This document shows positions 1 through 10,916 of a stretch of DNA of 64,000 nucleotides, one piece after another; within the stretch, counting starts at the first letter, position 1; each line of letters begins with the position of its first letter. The DNA comes from Methylotenera sp. GTDB taxonomy: Bacteria > Pseudomonadota > Gammaproteobacteria > Burkholderiales > Methylophilaceae. The notes below the pieces were generated by a model. The model made no database searches and was not told where the DNA came from. It saw only the letters and a program-made list of their open reading frames with translations. The DNA is taken from positions 124,001-188,000 of the forward strand of contig JAUYAL010000077.1 in the NCBI GenBank assembly GCA_030693535.1, read 5' to 3'. A program made the translations under genes and the position numbers.

Positions 1-49
1 GGAATTTTTCTACACGATTAGCCGCGGTTTCTGTGAGTGTTATTGCCAT
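1..49 (-). CDS. iscA: IscA, iron-sulfur cluster assembly protein (5' end only)
   Basis: The ATG (complement of 47-49) lies 3 bases past the iscU stop. The first 16 codons read MAITLTETAANRVEKF, the usual start of the A-type Fe-S carrier IscA. The rest of the gene, including its conserved cysteines, lies outside the window. Its place directly after iscU is the standard isc operon order, so it is probably translated from the same transcript. The call rests on a short N-terminus plus context. Confidence 0.8.
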   Translation of the reverse strand, partial: MAITLTETAANRVEKF

Positions 50-52
50 AAA

Positions 53-448
53 TTAGGCAACCTCTTTTGTAGCTTGTTTTGCTTTAATGTCTGCAACTGC
101 TGCTTTAATTGCATCTTCAGCCAAAACTGAACAGTGAATTTTCACTGGTGGCAACGCTAGTTCTTCAGCGATTTCTGAATTCTTAATCGCATAAGCTTCT
201 TCAATGGAACGGCCTTTAAGCCATTCTGTTACCAATGAGCTTGAGGCAATGGCTGAACCACAACCGTAAGTTTTGAATTTAGCATCCTCAATAATGCCTG
301 CATCATTTACTTTAATCATCAATTTCATTACATCGCCACATGCTGGTGCGCCAACCATGCCAGTGCCAACGTTTGGATCGTTTTTATCTAATGTGCCAAC
401 ATTACGTGGATTTTCGTAGTGGTCTAAAACTTTGTCTGAATATGCCAT
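53..448 (-). CDS. iscU: IscU, Fe-S cluster scaffold protein
   Basis: This cytoplasmic scaffold receives sulfur from IscS and builds [2Fe-2S] clusters, which HscA/HscB then help pass on. The 131-residue length fits the family. The ligands are all present: C37 and D39 in the APACGD motif, C63 in TYGCGSA, and C106 in KIHCS. The HscA recognition motif LPPVK is at 99-103. It lies 12 bases downstream of iscS and just ahead of iscA, in the operon led by iscR. Nothing looks unusual. Confidence 0.97.
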   Translation of the reverse strand: MAYSDKVLDHYENPRNVGTLDKNDPNVGTGMVGAPACGDVMKLMIKVNDAGIIEDAKFKTYGCGSAIASSSLVTEWLKGRSIEEAYAIKNSEIAEELALPPVKIHCSVLAEDAIKAAVADIKAKQATKEVA

Positions 449-460
449 TTTCGTACTCCT

Positions 461-1714
461 CTAGTGTGCGGACCATTGAACTTTGGATAGATCAACACCG
501 TCCTTAAACATTTCCCACAATGGGGATAATTCTCTTAATTTTTCAATTTTACTTTTCATCAAATTGATTGTGTAATCAACATCTTCTTCAGTCGTGAAGC
601 GACCAATTGAAAAGCGGATCGAGCTGTGTGCTAATTCGTCAGAACGGCCTAAAGCACGTAATACATAGCTTGGTTCTAAGCTGGCTGATGTACATGCAGA
701 GCCACTCGAAACGGCAATGCCTTTTACTGCCATAATAAGTGATTCACCTTCTACATAATTAAAACTAATATTCAAGTTATGCGGTACGCGGTTTTCTAAG
801 TCACCATTCACGTAAACTTCTTCCATGGATTCTAAGCCATGTAGCAATTTGTCGCGTAAGCGGCGAATGCGCGCATTTTCCAAATCCATTTCTTCGCGAG
901 CAATTCTAAACGCTTCACCCATACCAACGATTTGATGCGTCGCTAACGTGCCGGAACGCATGCCACGCTCATGACCACCACCGTGCATTTGCGCTTCAAT
1001 ACGAATGCGCGGTTTACGGCGAACATACAAAGCGCCAATGCCTTTTGGACCGTAAGTTTTATGCGCACTGAAGCTCATTAAATCGACAGGTAGTTTTTCT
1101 AAATCAATATGTACTTTTCCGGTGGCTTGCGCAGCATCTACGTGAAAAATTACGCCATTTTCACGACAGATATTTCCTATGGCAGTGATGTCTTGGATTA
1201 CACCAATTTCATTATTGACCAACATCACAGAAGCCAATACGGTATCAGGACGAATAGCCGCTTTGAATTTATCTAAAGTTACTAAGCCATTAGGCTCAGG
1301 ATCTAAGTAAGTTGCGGTAAATCCTTGGCGTTCAAGTTCACGTATCGGATCAATCACCGCCTTATGCTCGGTAGTGATAGTGATAATGTGTTTACCCTTA
1401 CTGCTATAAAAATTTGCTGCACCTTTGATTGCAAGGTTGTTAGATTCAGTTGCACCTGATGTCCAGACGATTTCGCGTGGGTCTGCTCCAACTAATTTAG
1501 CCACTTCTTCACGTGCATTTTCTACCGCTTTTTCAGCGGTCCAACCATACGGATGACTACGAGAAGCTGGGTTACCAAAGTGTTCCGTAATGTACGGAAT
1601 CATTTTTTCAGCTACACGCGGATCTACAGGAGTTGTTGCTGAATAATCCAAATAAATTGGATGCATGCTATCTTCTGCATATGTTGAAACTGGAATTTCT
1701 AATGATGCTGACAT
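461..1714 (-). CDS. iscS: IscS cysteine desulfurase
   Basis: PLP enzyme that takes sulfur from cysteine as a protein-bound persulfide for Fe-S clusters and tRNA thiolation. The Schiff-base lysine is K219 ([10 protein letters not shown]) and the persulfide cysteine is C341 in the loop [14 protein letters not shown]. The C-terminus ([11 protein letters not shown]) has the IscS-type tail that docks with IscU. It is 417 residues against about 404 in E. coli. The excess is an N-terminal extension of about 16 residues before [13 protein letters not shown], so a start at the internal Met codon (complement of 1664-1666) is possible. It follows a second desulfurase gene on the same strand. Confidence 0.95.
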   Translation of the reverse strand: MSASLEIPVSTYAEDSMHPIYLDYSATTPVDPRVAEKMIPYITEHFGNPASRSHPYGWTAEKAVENAREEVAKLVGADPREIVWTSGATESNNLAIKGAANFYSSKGKHIITITTEHKAVIDPIRELERQGFTATYLDPEPNGLVTLDKFKAAIRPDTVLASVMLVNNEIGVIQDITAIGNICRENGVIFHVDAAQATGKVHIDLEKLPVDLMSFSAHKTYGPKGIGALYVRRKPRIRIEAQMHGGGHERGMRSGTLATHQIVGMGEAFRIAREEMDLENARIRRLRDKLLHGLESMEEVYVNGDLENRVPHNLNISFNYVEGESLIMAVKGIAVSSGSACTSASLEPSYVLRALGRSDELAHSSIRFSIGRFTTEEDVDYTINLMKSKIEKLRELSPLWEMFKDGVDLSKVQWSAH

Positions 1715-1774
1715 TCTTTCATTTATCCTTGCATATTTTAAGTGATACGTTTTTACAGGCTAAAGTTTATACAA

Positions 1775-2929
1775 TTAGGCTGCAATGGCTGACATTTGCC
1801 TCAGCCTTAAAATTTCATTTCTTAATGTTGCTAAAAAATTTGTTACTTGCTCAGCTGTATTATTAGCGCCAAAACTCACTCTTACAGCACCGCGCGCTAA
1901 ATCTGCTGGCACACCCATGGCCAGTAATACATGGCTAGGTTCTGTGCTATCGCTGGAGCAAGCTGACCCACTTGCAACCGCGTAACCTTTGCGATCTAAA
2001 GCCATCACCATAGTTTCGCCTTCTATGCCGTCAATCGCAAAGAAGCTGGTGTTAGGGATACGTGCTACCTTGTTACCAAAAATGCTTACATTTAATGCTT
2101 TTAAACCTTGCTCAAGTTGGTCACGTAAAGCTGCTGTTTGAGCCACAAAATTCACCCTATTACTAGTGGCTAATTCACAGGCTGCGCCAAAACCAACGAT
2201 TGCTGCAATATTTTCCGTGCCGCTACGCAAACCTTTTTCTTGTCCACCACCATGCAACTGTGGATGCATATCTAATTTTTTATCCAAAATTAGCGCTGCT
2301 GCACCTTGAGGCCCATGAATCTTATGGCTGGAAATTGTCATCGCGTTTACGTTCAAATCAGCAAAATTTAAATCAAACTTGCCTAATGCTTGCACAGCAT
2401 CTGTATGAACGATCGCGCCTGCACTACGTGCCATTTCGGCAATTGAATTTACATCTTGTATCACCCCTGTTTCGTTATTGGCTAACATCACTGAAACTAA
2501 GCTGGTTGCTTTTCTAAGCTGTAATTTAAATTCAGCTAAATCTACTTTTCCGTGTGTATCAACTGCAATTTGCTGATTGATATAACCATGTTGTTGCATC
2601 GATATTGCTGGCCGAGTTACACATGGATGCTCAACTGCACTCGTTAAAATTTGCGCTGAAGTGCTGGTCGGGTTAATTGCCAAAATGCCTTTTATTGCAA
2701 AATTATTCGCTTCCGTACCACATGATGTAAATACCACTTGCGAAGTATTGGCGCCGCAAGTTTCAGCTACTTGCGCTCTTGCATGCTCTATGGCATCACG
2801 CGCTGAACGGCCATAAATATGACGACTAGTTGGATTGCCTGCTTGATTGCTTAGCCATGGTAACATGACGTCCAATACGCGATTATTAAGCGCTGTGGTT
2901 GCATTATGATCAAAATATATGCTGGCCAT
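1775..2929 (-). CDS. Second cysteine desulfurase, NifS/IscS-like paralogue
   Basis: A 384-residue class V aminotransferase placed between iscR and iscS. The PLP lysine is K203 (SSHKIHGPQG) and the catalytic cysteine C324 sits in SGSACSSDSTEPSHV, so the enzyme should be active. It matches its neighbour along the whole fold but is clearly divergent. It lacks the IscS-type C-terminal tail that contacts IscU. A tandem pair of this kind suggests an old duplication followed by specialisation, either toward another acceptor or as a backup. It is expected to be co-transcribed from the IscR-controlled promoter. The desulfurase call is firm; the specific partner is unknown. Confidence 0.92.
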   Translation of the reverse strand: MASIYFDHNATTALNNRVLDVMLPWLSNQAGNPTSRHIYGRSARDAIEHARAQVAETCGANTSQVVFTSCGTEANNFAIKGILAINPTSTSAQILTSAVEHPCVTRPAISMQQHGYINQQIAVDTHGKVDLAEFKLQLRKATSLVSVMLANNETGVIQDVNSIAEMARSAGAIVHTDAVQALGKFDLNFADLNVNAMTISSHKIHGPQGAAALILDKKLDMHPQLHGGGQEKGLRSGTENIAAIVGFGAACELATSNRVNFVAQTAALRDQLEQGLKALNVSIFGNKVARIPNTSFFAIDGIEGETMVMALDRKGYAVASGSACSSDSTEPSHVLLAMGVPADLARGAVRVSFGANNTAEQVTNFLATLRNEILRLRQMSAIAA

Positions 2930-2948
2930 TTGTAAGATACTAGTCGTG

Positions 2949-3479
2949 TTAAGCGACTACAGCTTGGATTGAAGAGCCATTTTCATTACAGGTATGACTA
3001 GCACGCGGCGTAATAGTTACTTTTTTGCCTGATGTTTGTGAGTCAACCATATCGGCCAAGCTTACGCCTGCAAGGTAATCTAGAATCTTAGTGTTTAGTG
3101 CAGACCATAAATCGTGTGTCATACAGCGACCTTCATCTTTACAGTTTTCGTGTCCACCGCATTGAGTGGCATCTATTTGCTCATCTACCGCATTGATAAT
3201 TTCAGCCACTGAAATATCAGTATAATTTTTTGCAAGCTTATAGCCGCCACCTGGGCCACGAACACTACTGACTAAACCTTGACGGCGCAGGCGGCTAAAC
3301 AATTGCTCCAAATAAGATAATGAAATGTTTTGGCGCTCACTGATGCCAGCGAGGGTGACGGGTTTGATATTATTTGGTATGCCACCTGCCAGCTTTGTCT
3401 GGCTATGCGCTGTGGCTTCATGCAATGCTAAGTCTAGCATTGCAGTAACGGCAAAACGGCCTTTAGTAGTAAGTTTCAT
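2949..3479 (-). CDS. iscR: IscR, Rrf2-family Fe-S sensing repressor
   Basis: Transcription regulator that binds a [2Fe-2S] cluster and in that form represses the isc operon. The N-terminal winged helix includes [16 protein letters not shown] and the wing RGPGGGYKL. The cluster ligands are C107, C113, C119 and H122. Relative to E. coli IscR there is an insertion of about 15 residues around positions 22-38 (contains [14 protein letters not shown]), between the first helix and the recognition region. It heads the iscR-desulfurase-iscS-iscU-iscA operon, and a matching operator lies just upstream. Confidence 0.96.
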   Translation of the reverse strand: MKLTTKGRFAVTAMLDLALHEATAHSQTKLAGGIPNNIKPVTLAGISERQNISLSYLEQLFSRLRRQGLVSSVRGPGGGYKLAKNYTDISVAEIINAVDEQIDATQCGGHENCKDEGRCMTHDLWSALNTKILDYLAGVSLADMVDSQTSGKKVTITPRASHTCNENGSSIQAVVA

Positions 3480-3517
3480 GGTTAAATATCGCCTAAATAA
3501 TTGAAAGTTATTTTATA

Positions 3518-3542
3518 ATACCTGATAACTTTAGTCAACTAT
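3518..3542 (-). promoter_or_regulatory. IscR type 1 operator over the isc promoter
   Basis: Read on the minus strand, this 25-base stretch fits the E. coli type 1 IscR consensus (ATASYYGACTRWWWYAGTCRRSTAT) at 22 of 25 positions. It contains a -35 element TTGACT (3533-3538). A -10 element TAAAAT follows 17 bases later (about 3510-3515), about 31 bases before the iscR ATG. The operator therefore overlaps the -35 and spacer, the arrangement expected for autorepression by cluster-loaded IscR. Confidence 0.85.
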
Positions 3543-3608
3543 TAGCGCATTTAAGTTCATTTAGCTTTGTCGCTAATTAAAGCAGATTAAACTAGTGCTT
3601 CAGCTAAT

Positions 3609-4382
3609 TTACTTGATGTTTGAAGATTTTCTTTTCGACGGTTTTTTTATATCAAACGCGGTAGCTACTTTGGTATCACCGGCTTCATCATTACTTAGTG
3701 CCTGTAATTGAAAAGACATTTCAGCTAGCTTGGCATCTTGTGTTGCGCTGTGATCTAGCAATGTTTGCAATGCTTTAGACATCGCCTCATGATTGAATTT
3801 ATCGTTATCGTCAATCACGGCATAAGCGGTAAAGCTAGTATTTTTACTAGCATCCGTATTGTTGTTTTTTTCTTCCTCTAAAATGCGCGCAGGAATACCA
3901 ACTGCAGTAGCATTGGCTGGTACGTCTTTTACAACGACTGCATTTGAGCCAATTTTAGCGCCAGTACCCACAGTAATCGGCCCCAATACTTTTGCGCCAG
4001 CACCTATTACTACGCCATTTTCAAGCGTAGGGTGACGTTTGCCTTTGTTCCATGAAGTGCCACCGAGCGTTACGCCGTGGTAAAGCGTGCAATCATCACC
4101 AATCACAGCAGTTTCACCAACCACCACACCCATGCCATGGTCAATAAAAACGCGGCGACCGATGGTTGCACCAGGGTGAATTTCAATGCCAGTAAGCCAG
4201 CGAGAGATATGTGAATTGAAGCGAGCTAACCAATATAAGCGCTGTGTCCAAAGCCAGTGCGACGCACGATGCATCAGCAGCGCATGGACACCTGGATAGG
4301 TGGTGAGTATTTCCCAGTGCGTTCTTGCTGCCGGATCGCGCTCAAATACAATTGCGATATCTTCTTTTACGTGATCAAACAT
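3609..4382 (-). CDS. cysE: Serine O-acetyltransferase
   Basis: Transfers acetyl from acetyl-CoA to serine, the step that commits serine to cysteine synthesis. The left-handed beta-helix of hexapeptide repeats spans about residues 65-165 ([39 protein letters not shown]). Active-site histidines are visible in FIDHGMG and LYHGVTLGG. The protein is 257 residues long, with a polar C-terminal tail of about 85 residues after the helix that looks unstructured. It lies 4 bases after trmJ and about 130 bases ahead of iscR, linking cysteine supply to Fe-S assembly, as in many proteobacteria. Confidence 0.95.
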   Translation of the reverse strand: MFDHVKEDIAIVFERDPAARTHWEILTTYPGVHALLMHRASHWLWTQRLYWLARFNSHISRWLTGIEIHPGATIGRRVFIDHGMGVVVGETAVIGDDCTLYHGVTLGGTSWNKGKRHPTLENGVVIGAGAKVLGPITVGTGAKIGSNAVVVKDVPANATAVGIPARILEEEKNNNTDASKNTSFTAYAVIDDNDKFNHEAMSKALQTLLDHSATQDAKLAEMSFQLQALSNDEAGDTKVATAFDIKKPSKRKSSNIK

Positions 4383-4386
4383 AATA

Positions 4387-5163
4387 TTAGTACTTGTCGT
4401 GCTTTCGTGGAGTTACAGTTAATGTAAGTATGCCACGTAACAGGTTAACTTCTTCTTTTTCCAACCTAATTCTTGCGTAAATACGCCTTAATCGTTCCAT
4501 GAGCTTTTTGGGGGCGGCGGGATTTAAGTAGCCGATATGTAGTAACGTTTCTTCTAAATGCGCGTAAAAACCTTCTAAGCTATCTATTGTTGCATACTCA
4601 GGCTTTACATTTGGACTTAGATTGTCATTTTCTAAGTTTTCTTCATAAAGGGCAGCCATTCTTAACTCGTAGCACATGACTTGAACTGCGGCCGCTAAGT
4701 TGAGCGACGAGTAATCTGGGTTAGCTTGAATCATAGCTAACATTTGGCAATGATCAAGTTCAGCATTTGATAAGCCGCTCATTTCCGTGCCAAATACTAA
4801 GGCAACGGTTTGCTTATCGGCTATTTCTATGGCTTTTTCTGCAGCTGTTCGCACATTGACTAACTCATGCGATAGTCCACGTTTACGCGCGCTCATGCCT
4901 ATTGCAAAAGCACAGCCAGTCAGCGCTTCGGCTAAAGTTTGAGTGACAACTGCATTTTCAAGTAAGTCGGCTGCACCTGTTGATAACGCCGTTGCATGAG
5001 CATCAGGAAATTTATCAGGATTAACCAAATACAGCTGATTTAAACCCATGGTTTTCATGGCTCGCGCGGCTGAGCCTATATTGCCAGGGTGGCTGGTTTG
5101 GCATAACACCACACGAAAATTGTGTAATGTGTGTAATTTTGTTGAATCTAATTTTGAAGTCAT
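4387..5163 (-). CDS. trmJ: TrmJ, tRNA 2'-O-methyltransferase (position 32)
   Basis: SPOUT-class enzyme that methylates the ribose of tRNA residue 32 using S-adenosylmethionine. The 258 residues include the knot motifs near the N-terminus ([25 protein letters not shown]) and the SAM-binding region ([17 protein letters not shown] and [16 protein letters not shown]). The trmJ-cysE-iscR order is common in proteobacteria. It diverges from suhB across a 123-base gap. Confidence 0.93.
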   Translation of the reverse strand: MTSKLDSTKLHTLHNFRVVLCQTSHPGNIGSAARAMKTMGLNQLYLVNPDKFPDAHATALSTGAADLLENAVVTQTLAEALTGCAFAIGMSARKRGLSHELVNVRTAAEKAIEIADKQTVALVFGTEMSGLSNAELDHCQMLAMIQANPDYSSLNLAAAVQVMCYELRMAALYEENLENDNLSPNVKPEYATIDSLEGFYAHLEETLLHIGYLNPAAPKKLMERLRRIYARIRLEKEEVNLLRGILTLTVTPRKHDKY

Positions 5164-5286
5164 GACAATAACCGTTAAAATGCTATTTTATCAGTTATTT
5201 AACACGACTTTACATTTAGATTTTCATATGCATGTTTTGCAGAATGATAATCTATTGGCAAAGCACCTTCACAGATTCGAGAAAAT

Positions 5287-6093
5287 ATGCATCCTATGCT
5301 ATCAAACGCAGTAAAAGCTGCACGCCGCGCTGGCGCTATTATTACACGTGCCTCAGAGGATATTGGTTCACTTAAAATTCAAACCAAAACCTATAACGAC
5401 TTTGTAACTGAAGTGGATAAGGCAGCAGAGCAGGCCATTATTGATACGCTGAAAGAGCTGTATCCAACACACGGCTTTTTAGGCGAAGAAAGTGGTGAAT
5501 CAAACATTGCCGCAGATTTTATTTGGATTATTGATCCGTTGGATGGCACGACCAATTTCTTACATGGCTTTCCGCAATATTGTATTTCAATCGCTCTGCA
5601 GGAACGCGGTGTGCTGACGCATGCGGTTGTTTATGACCCGAACAGAAATGATTTATTTACGGCAACTAAAGGTCGTGGTGCTTTCTTAAATGACAAGCGC
5701 ATTCGCGTGACGCAACGAACCAAACTCCAAGAAACCATCATTGGAACAGGTTTTCCATTCCGTGATTTTACGCACTTAGATACTTACTTAGCAATGCTGA
5801 AAGACATGATTAAAAAAACTACTGGTATTCGCAGACCAGGTTCAGCCGCATTAGATTTAGCCTATGTTGCGGCAGGTTGGTATGACGGTTTTTGGGAAAT
5901 TGGCCTGTCTACTTGGGACATTGCAGCAGGGGGACTAATTGTTCAAGAAGCGGGCGGCATTGTGGGCGATTTTGAAGGAAATGAGGCTTGGCTTAAAACA
6001 GGAAATATCGTTGCTGCAAATCCAAAAATATTTTCGCAAATGTTGCAAACATTGAGCCCACATGTAACTGACGATTTGAAAATATCGAAGTAA
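5287..6093 (+). CDS. suhB: SuhB-type inositol monophosphatase
   Basis: Mg-dependent phosphatase of the inositol monophosphatase family; in E. coli SuhB also helps rRNA transcription antitermination. The metal-binding signature [13 protein letters not shown] is at about 84-96, preceded by the GEESGES glutamate motif. The C-terminal signature [17 protein letters not shown] is at about 209-225. Length is 268 residues, normal for SuhB. It ends 1 base before the next gene, with which it is probably co-transcribed. Confidence 0.94.
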   Translation: MHPMLSNAVKAARRAGAIITRASEDIGSLKIQTKTYNDFVTEVDKAAEQAIIDTLKELYPTHGFLGEESGESNIAADFIWIIDPLDGTTNFLHGFPQYCISIALQERGVLTHAVVYDPNRNDLFTATKGRGAFLNDKRIRVTQRTKLQETIIGTGFPFRDFTHLDTYLAMLKDMIKKTTGIRRPGSAALDLAYVAAGWYDGFWEIGLSTWDIAAGGLIVQEAGGIVGDFEGNEAWLKTGNIVAANPKIFSQMLQTLSPHVTDDLKISK

Positions 6094-6094
6094 T

Positions 6095-8140
6095 ATGATG
6101 GAGCATCTGTTTAAGCAGCATGCAGAAGGCACTCATTGCTTACCGGAATCAACCCCCGAGTTTATCGCAAACCTAATTGCAGAAATTCGGCCGACAAAGC
6201 CTAATCAGGTTGAGGTGGCAGTTAAGGCAATTCAGTCACTTTGTTTTTTGCTGAATCACGATATAGAAAAAGCACGACGACTTCGCGAAGTCATATTGCG
6301 ACTGCTAAGTGAGCATAAACCCATCTCATTATTCTTAATTGCTCGCCATTCGGCGTTTTCGGGATTCTTTACTGAGATGCGGAGACGAATTGGGCATAAG
6401 CTCTTGCCAGAAGCGATTGATAGTTCTTATCTAATTGATTTATTTTCGTACTTTTTCAACAAAACTAGTGATGAGCTATGGGTGCTGGCGGTGCCCGATG
6501 AGGTTTGGGTGCAGTTGATAGTTGCGATGCGTTTTGATGAATTACCAGCCAGCATTATTGAACCATGTCGGCAGAGCTTGCTGGCGGCTACTCAGGTGCT
6601 TTCTTATCGAATCGCTGCTTTAGGCCTAGAGCCAGAGTTATTGCGGAATCATCCAGAACTTGAGTTACACACTTCGCCATTTACTTCGCAGCAAACAGAA
6701 TTAGCCAAGTTTTTAGCCTCACCTGATGCTGATAATTTCAATTCAAAAAGTAATAATGCTGACATTAAACATATCTTAGTGATGCTTAATCAGTGCAGTG
6801 AAGTGGTGATTAAAATTCGGAGAAATAGTGCTGTTATAGGCACCAGCATTCAACTGACATTTTTGTTGCAAAGAATGACGCAGCAAATTGCTCGACTTGA
6901 AACGTTGTTACAGATTCTTGATTATGCCAACATCGATGGCAACGCAAATAAAAATAATGGTTCAAATTTTAAAATAGTACAGCTTTTTAAAGAGTTAGTT
7001 TATAGCGAGTGCCATAAAAACGATTTAGGTGAACATTGGCGTGAGAATATGGAGGTAATGGCGCTACGTGTAACCGAGAATGCTAGTCGCACGGGTGAAC
7101 ATTACATCACTGGAAACCGCGCCGAATATTTTGCTTTAATGCGTTCCGCAATGGGCGCTGGCGTTATCATTGCAGTCATGGCGATGTTCAAAGTTACATT
7201 TGCTAAGCAACATTATGCGCCACTTACAGAGGCGATTTTATTCAGTTTAAATTATGGATTAGGTTTTATATTGATTCATATTTTGCATTTTACTGTGGCT
7301 ACCAAGCAACCCGCCATGACCGCTGCCGCGATTGCCGCCAGCATTGATGCGACCGATAGTAATTCTAAAGAAATGGATAATCTGGTGGCGATGATTGCCA
7401 ATACCATGCGTAGTCAGGCAGTGGCTATTTTTGGCAACGTGTTACTGGCAATTCCAGTTGCCATGGTCATTGCTTGGGGCATTTCTCACTTTAGCGGACA
7501 GCATTTTGTATCGCCAGAAAAAGCACATCATTTATTGGCGGATATTGATCCCGTTCACGGCGGCGCTTTGTTTTATGCAGCTGTTGCTGGGATTTGCTTG
7601 TTTTTATCAGGTTTAATTGCAGGTTACCATGATAATTTGGCTATTTATAACAAGATTCCGCAACGGTTACGTGCTTTAAAGTGGATGCAAAAACTGTTAG
7701 GCATTGCTCGATTAGACCGCGTTGCTCATTATATTGAAAATAACTTAGGTGCTTTAGCGGGTAACTTTTATTTTGGATGTTTGTTAGGCGGTATGACGGC
7801 GATAGGCGTGCTATTTGGTTTGCCGTTTGATATTCGGCACATTGCTTTCTCATCTGCATTTGTTGGGTACGCCGCAGTCGGTTTAGACTTTATGCTAAGT
7901 TGGCAAGCCTCTGCTTATATTACTTTAAGCTTAGTGTTAATTGGCTTTGTAAACCTTTCAGTAAGCTTTGGCTTGGCACTTTACGTGGCGATGAAATCTC
8001 GCAAAGTTCGCTTTAAACAATGGCGTTTACTTTTAAGTAATTTAGCGACAAGATTAAATCAGCACCCAGGTGAATTTATTTTTCCACCTAAAAAGTCGAC
8101 TGAAATAATTGCTGCAGAAAAGCTTGCAGAACATGACTAA
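6095..8140 (+). CDS. 'Site-specific recombinase' (Gcr/SpecificRecomb) family membrane protein
   Basis: This 681-residue protein matches, by overall pattern, the family named 'site-specific recombinase' (Gcr, described from Neisseria). About residues 1-345 are soluble and helical, with no DDE, tyrosine- or serine-recombinase motif that I can recognise. The C-terminal half has around seven hydrophobic segments, near 350-370, 383-405, 445-465, 490-512, 563-585, 590-610 and 615-640. It looks like a polytopic inner-membrane protein, so the recombinase name is doubtful. It sits between suhB (1 base) and mutS (8-base overlap). Start could be the first or second ATG (6095 or 6098). Confidence 0.75.
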   Translation: MMEHLFKQHAEGTHCLPESTPEFIANLIAEIRPTKPNQVEVAVKAIQSLCFLLNHDIEKARRLREVILRLLSEHKPISLFLIARHSAFSGFFTEMRRRIGHKLLPEAIDSSYLIDLFSYFFNKTSDELWVLAVPDEVWVQLIVAMRFDELPASIIEPCRQSLLAATQVLSYRIAALGLEPELLRNHPELELHTSPFTSQQTELAKFLASPDADNFNSKSNNADIKHILVMLNQCSEVVIKIRRNSAVIGTSIQLTFLLQRMTQQIARLETLLQILDYANIDGNANKNNGSNFKIVQLFKELVYSECHKNDLGEHWRENMEVMALRVTENASRTGEHYITGNRAEYFALMRSAMGAGVIIAVMAMFKVTFAKQHYAPLTEAILFSLNYGLGFILIHILHFTVATKQPAMTAAAIAASIDATDSNSKEMDNLVAMIANTMRSQAVAIFGNVLLAIPVAMVIAWGISHFSGQHFVSPEKAHHLLADIDPVHGGALFYAAVAGICLFLSGLIAGYHDNLAIYNKIPQRLRALKWMQKLLGIARLDRVAHYIENNLGALAGNFYFGCLLGGMTAIGVLFGLPFDIRHIAFSSAFVGYAAVGLDFMLSWQASAYITLSLVLIGFVNLSVSFGLALYVAMKSRKVRFKQWRLLLSNLATRLNQHPGEFIFPPKKSTEIIAAEKLAEHD

Positions 8141-10715
8141 TACTCAAGAAGCCATGAACCCTGATGAATCAGTGCCTAATCATACGCCTATGATGCGCCA
8201 GTATCTTGGCTTAAAAGCGCAGCATCCAGATATGTTGTTGTTTTATCGCATGGGCGACTTTTATGAATTGTTTTTTGAAGATGCTGAAAAAGCGTCACGC
8301 TTACTTGGCATTACATTAACGCATCGCGGAAGTAGTAACGGGCAGCCAATTAAAATGGCGGGTGTGCCCTATCATTCGGCTGAAGGCTATTTGGCTAAGT
8401 TGGCTAAGTTAGGTGAAGCAGTTGCGATTTGTGAGCAAGTAGGCGACCCAGCAACCAGCAAAGGTCCAGTTGATAGGCAAGTGGTGCGCATTTTAACGCC
8501 AGGTACTTTAACCGACACTGCGTTGTTAGATGAATCTCGCGATAACCAGCTACTCAGCGTCTTTCAAGCAGAAGGCATCATTGGTTTAGCGCGTCTAAAT
8601 CTCGCTTCTGGAACGTTTATTTTAAGTGAAATTGCGGTCGGGCTGTTGAGCCAAGAGATTGAGCGCATCGCCCCCAGTGAAATTTTGCTAGTTGATGATT
8701 TTCAGCATGCGGCAATTGCTTTGAGCAAAGTGGCTAAAAAGCGATTGAGCCCTTGGCAGTTTGATTTTGACAGTGCATTTAATACACTTACCAAACAATT
8801 CAACACTTACGACTTAAATGGTTTTGGCTGTGTCAGCCTTAATCCAGCAATATGCGCTGCCGGTGCTTTACTTGATTATGTGAAACACACGCAACGCACG
8901 ACCTTGCCACATATCAGTGCAATTTCGGTTGAAGTGACTAGCGCTTATGTGCAGTTAGATGCCGCCACGCGGCGCAACCTAGAAATTGACATGACCTTGC
9001 GTGGCGAAGCAAGCCCCACCTTGTATTCATTGCTCAACACCACACAAACTGCCATGGGCGCACGACTTTTGCGCCACTGGTTGCACCATCCATTGCAAGA
9101 TAGAAGTTTGGTGATGAAGCGCCATCAAGCAGTCGATGAGTTAATTCAAAATAACACTTACGCCGCTATCACTCAACAACTAAAAAATACTGGCGATATA
9201 GAACGCATTACAGCCCGTGTCGCCCTAAAAACAGCCAGACCTAGAGATTTGTCAGGTTTGTCCACAAGTTTGCAGCAGTTACCATTATTGCAAGTGCAAT
9301 TACAAAGCTCGAAAACAAGTTTATTGAAAACGCTAGGTTCAAGTCTAACTGCACCAAATGCAGTGATACATTTGCTAACAACAGCAATTAAACCAGAACC
9401 GAGTGTTGTGTTGCGTGAAGGTGGAGTGATTGCGGATGGCTATGATGCAGAGTTAGATGAGTTGCGCGCACTGCAAAATAATCACGGCGAATTCTTACTG
9501 CAATACGAAGCTGTCGAAAAAGCCCGTACAGGTATTAGCAATTTAAAAGTTGAATACAATAGTGTGCATGGCTTTTATATTGAAATGAGTCGCATGCAAG
9601 CTGAAACTGCCCCTGCAGATTATCGGCGGCGTCAAACGCTTAAAAATGTAGAGCGTTTTATTACACCTGAACTTAAAGCTTTTGAAGATAAAGTGCTGAG
9701 CGCGAATGACCGCGCTTTAGCGCGTGAAAAACATCTTTTTTCTGAAGTCTTAGAGCAGTTGATGCCATTTATCTCTGCCCTGCAGACCAATGCTGGTGCG
9801 GTTGCCAGCCTCGATGTTTTAAGTTGTTTTGCTGAACGTGCGGAAACCTTAAAATATGTTGCACCAGAATTTACGACTGAAGCAGGCATACAGATTTCGA
9901 ATGGTCGCCATCCTGTGGTTGAAAGTATCGCCCAACCTTTCATTGCAAATGATGTGGTATTAAATCCTTATCGTCAGTTGTTACTCATTACAGGCCCAAA
10001 CATGGGTGGTAAATCGACTTTTATGCGGCAAACTGCGCTCATTGTGTTGTTAGCACATTGTGGATGCTATGTTCCAGCAAAGTCGGCTAAAATTGGTGAA
10101 ACTGACCGCATAATGACGCGAATTGGCGCCTCAGATGATTTGGCAGGCGGTCGCTCTACCTTTATGGTGGAAATGACTGAAACAGCTAACATTTTGCATA
10201 ATGCTACGGATAAAAGCTTGGTATTGCTGGATGAGATTGGTCGAGGCACTTCAACCTTTGATGGCTTGAGTCTGGCTTGGGCAGTGGCTAAACAATTACT
10301 TGAGAAAAATCGCAGTTATACATTATTTGCCACCCATTACTTTGAGCTAACGCGTATTGTTGACGAGTTCAAACAAGCAGCTAACGTACATTTAGATGCG
10401 GTTGAGCATGGTAGTAACATTGTATTCATGCACAAAGTAGAAGAGGGCGCTGCAAATCAAAGTTATGGTTTGCAGGTGGCTCAGTTGGCGGGTATTCCTA
10501 AATCAGTTGTAGCGAGCGCAAAGCGTAAATTGCAGCAACTTGAAAACCAAAGTGTGATTGCTGGCGCATCACAAGTGGATTTGTTTGCAATTGATGCAAG
10601 TGAGCCAGAAATACATTTGCATCCATTGGTCAGCGTTTTGGAAAATGTTTGTCCTGATGAATTGACGCCTAAGCAAGCGCTAGAATTGCTCTATCACATA
10701 AAAAATTTAATTTAA
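8133..10715 (+). CDS. mutS: MutS, DNA mismatch recognition ATPase
   Basis: Recognises mispaired bases and recruits MutL. The mismatch-binding Phe/Glu motif is seen in [15 protein letters not shown] near the N-terminus. The Walker [14 protein letters not shown] is near residue 620, followed by the Walker B and signature region [14 protein letters not shown] and the FATHYFELT switch. At 860 residues it is close to E. coli MutS (853). I chose the ATG at 8133, which overlaps the previous gene's stop, over upstream TTG codons; an ATG at 8154 is a second option. It is followed by a convergent slyD. Confidence 0.97.
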   Translation: MTNTQEAMNPDESVPNHTPMMRQYLGLKAQHPDMLLFYRMGDFYELFFEDAEKASRLLGITLTHRGSSNGQPIKMAGVPYHSAEGYLAKLAKLGEAVAICEQVGDPATSKGPVDRQVVRILTPGTLTDTALLDESRDNQLLSVFQAEGIIGLARLNLASGTFILSEIAVGLLSQEIERIAPSEILLVDDFQHAAIALSKVAKKRLSPWQFDFDSAFNTLTKQFNTYDLNGFGCVSLNPAICAAGALLDYVKHTQRTTLPHISAISVEVTSAYVQLDAATRRNLEIDMTLRGEASPTLYSLLNTTQTAMGARLLRHWLHHPLQDRSLVMKRHQAVDELIQNNTYAAITQQLKNTGDIERITARVALKTARPRDLSGLSTSLQQLPLLQVQLQSSKTSLLKTLGSSLTAPNAVIHLLTTAIKPEPSVVLREGGVIADGYDAELDELRALQNNHGEFLLQYEAVEKARTGISNLKVEYNSVHGFYIEMSRMQAETAPADYRRRQTLKNVERFITPELKAFEDKVLSANDRALAREKHLFSEVLEQLMPFISALQTNAGAVASLDVLSCFAERAETLKYVAPEFTTEAGIQISNGRHPVVESIAQPFIANDVVLNPYRQLLLITGPNMGGKSTFMRQTALIVLLAHCGCYVPAKSAKIGETDRIMTRIGASDDLAGGRSTFMVEMTETANILHNATDKSLVLLDEIGRGTSTFDGLSLAWAVAKQLLEKNRSYTLFATHYFELTRIVDEFKQAANVHLDAVEHGSNIVFMHKVEEGAANQSYGLQVAQLAGIPKSVVASAKRKLQQLENQSVIAGASQVDLFAIDASEPEIHLHPLVSVLENVCPDELTPKQALELLYHIKNLI

Positions 10716-10916
10716 GCGCTTTGTTGATGATTATGATTATTTGTTAAAGTATGTAAAAATTTTCTATTAAATTAAAATTCTGCACGATGATTACTTTAAT
10801 CTAACAATTTTTTGTCACCATGCACAGCCAATTGAAACATAGATTTAATGTCCAACTTTTGATGTGCAGTTCAAAATTGAGAGCTTTTTATTTAAAATTT
10901 TAAGAACTTATCACTA

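Noticed and set aside
6095..8140. Evidence of a mobile element because of the 'site-specific recombinase' name
   Set aside because: There are no flanking repeats, attachment sites or cargo genes, and the gene is embedded tightly between suhB and mutS.
10716..10916. A terminator between convergent mutS and slyD
   Set aside because: The region is very AT-rich and no stem of useful length could be found by eye.
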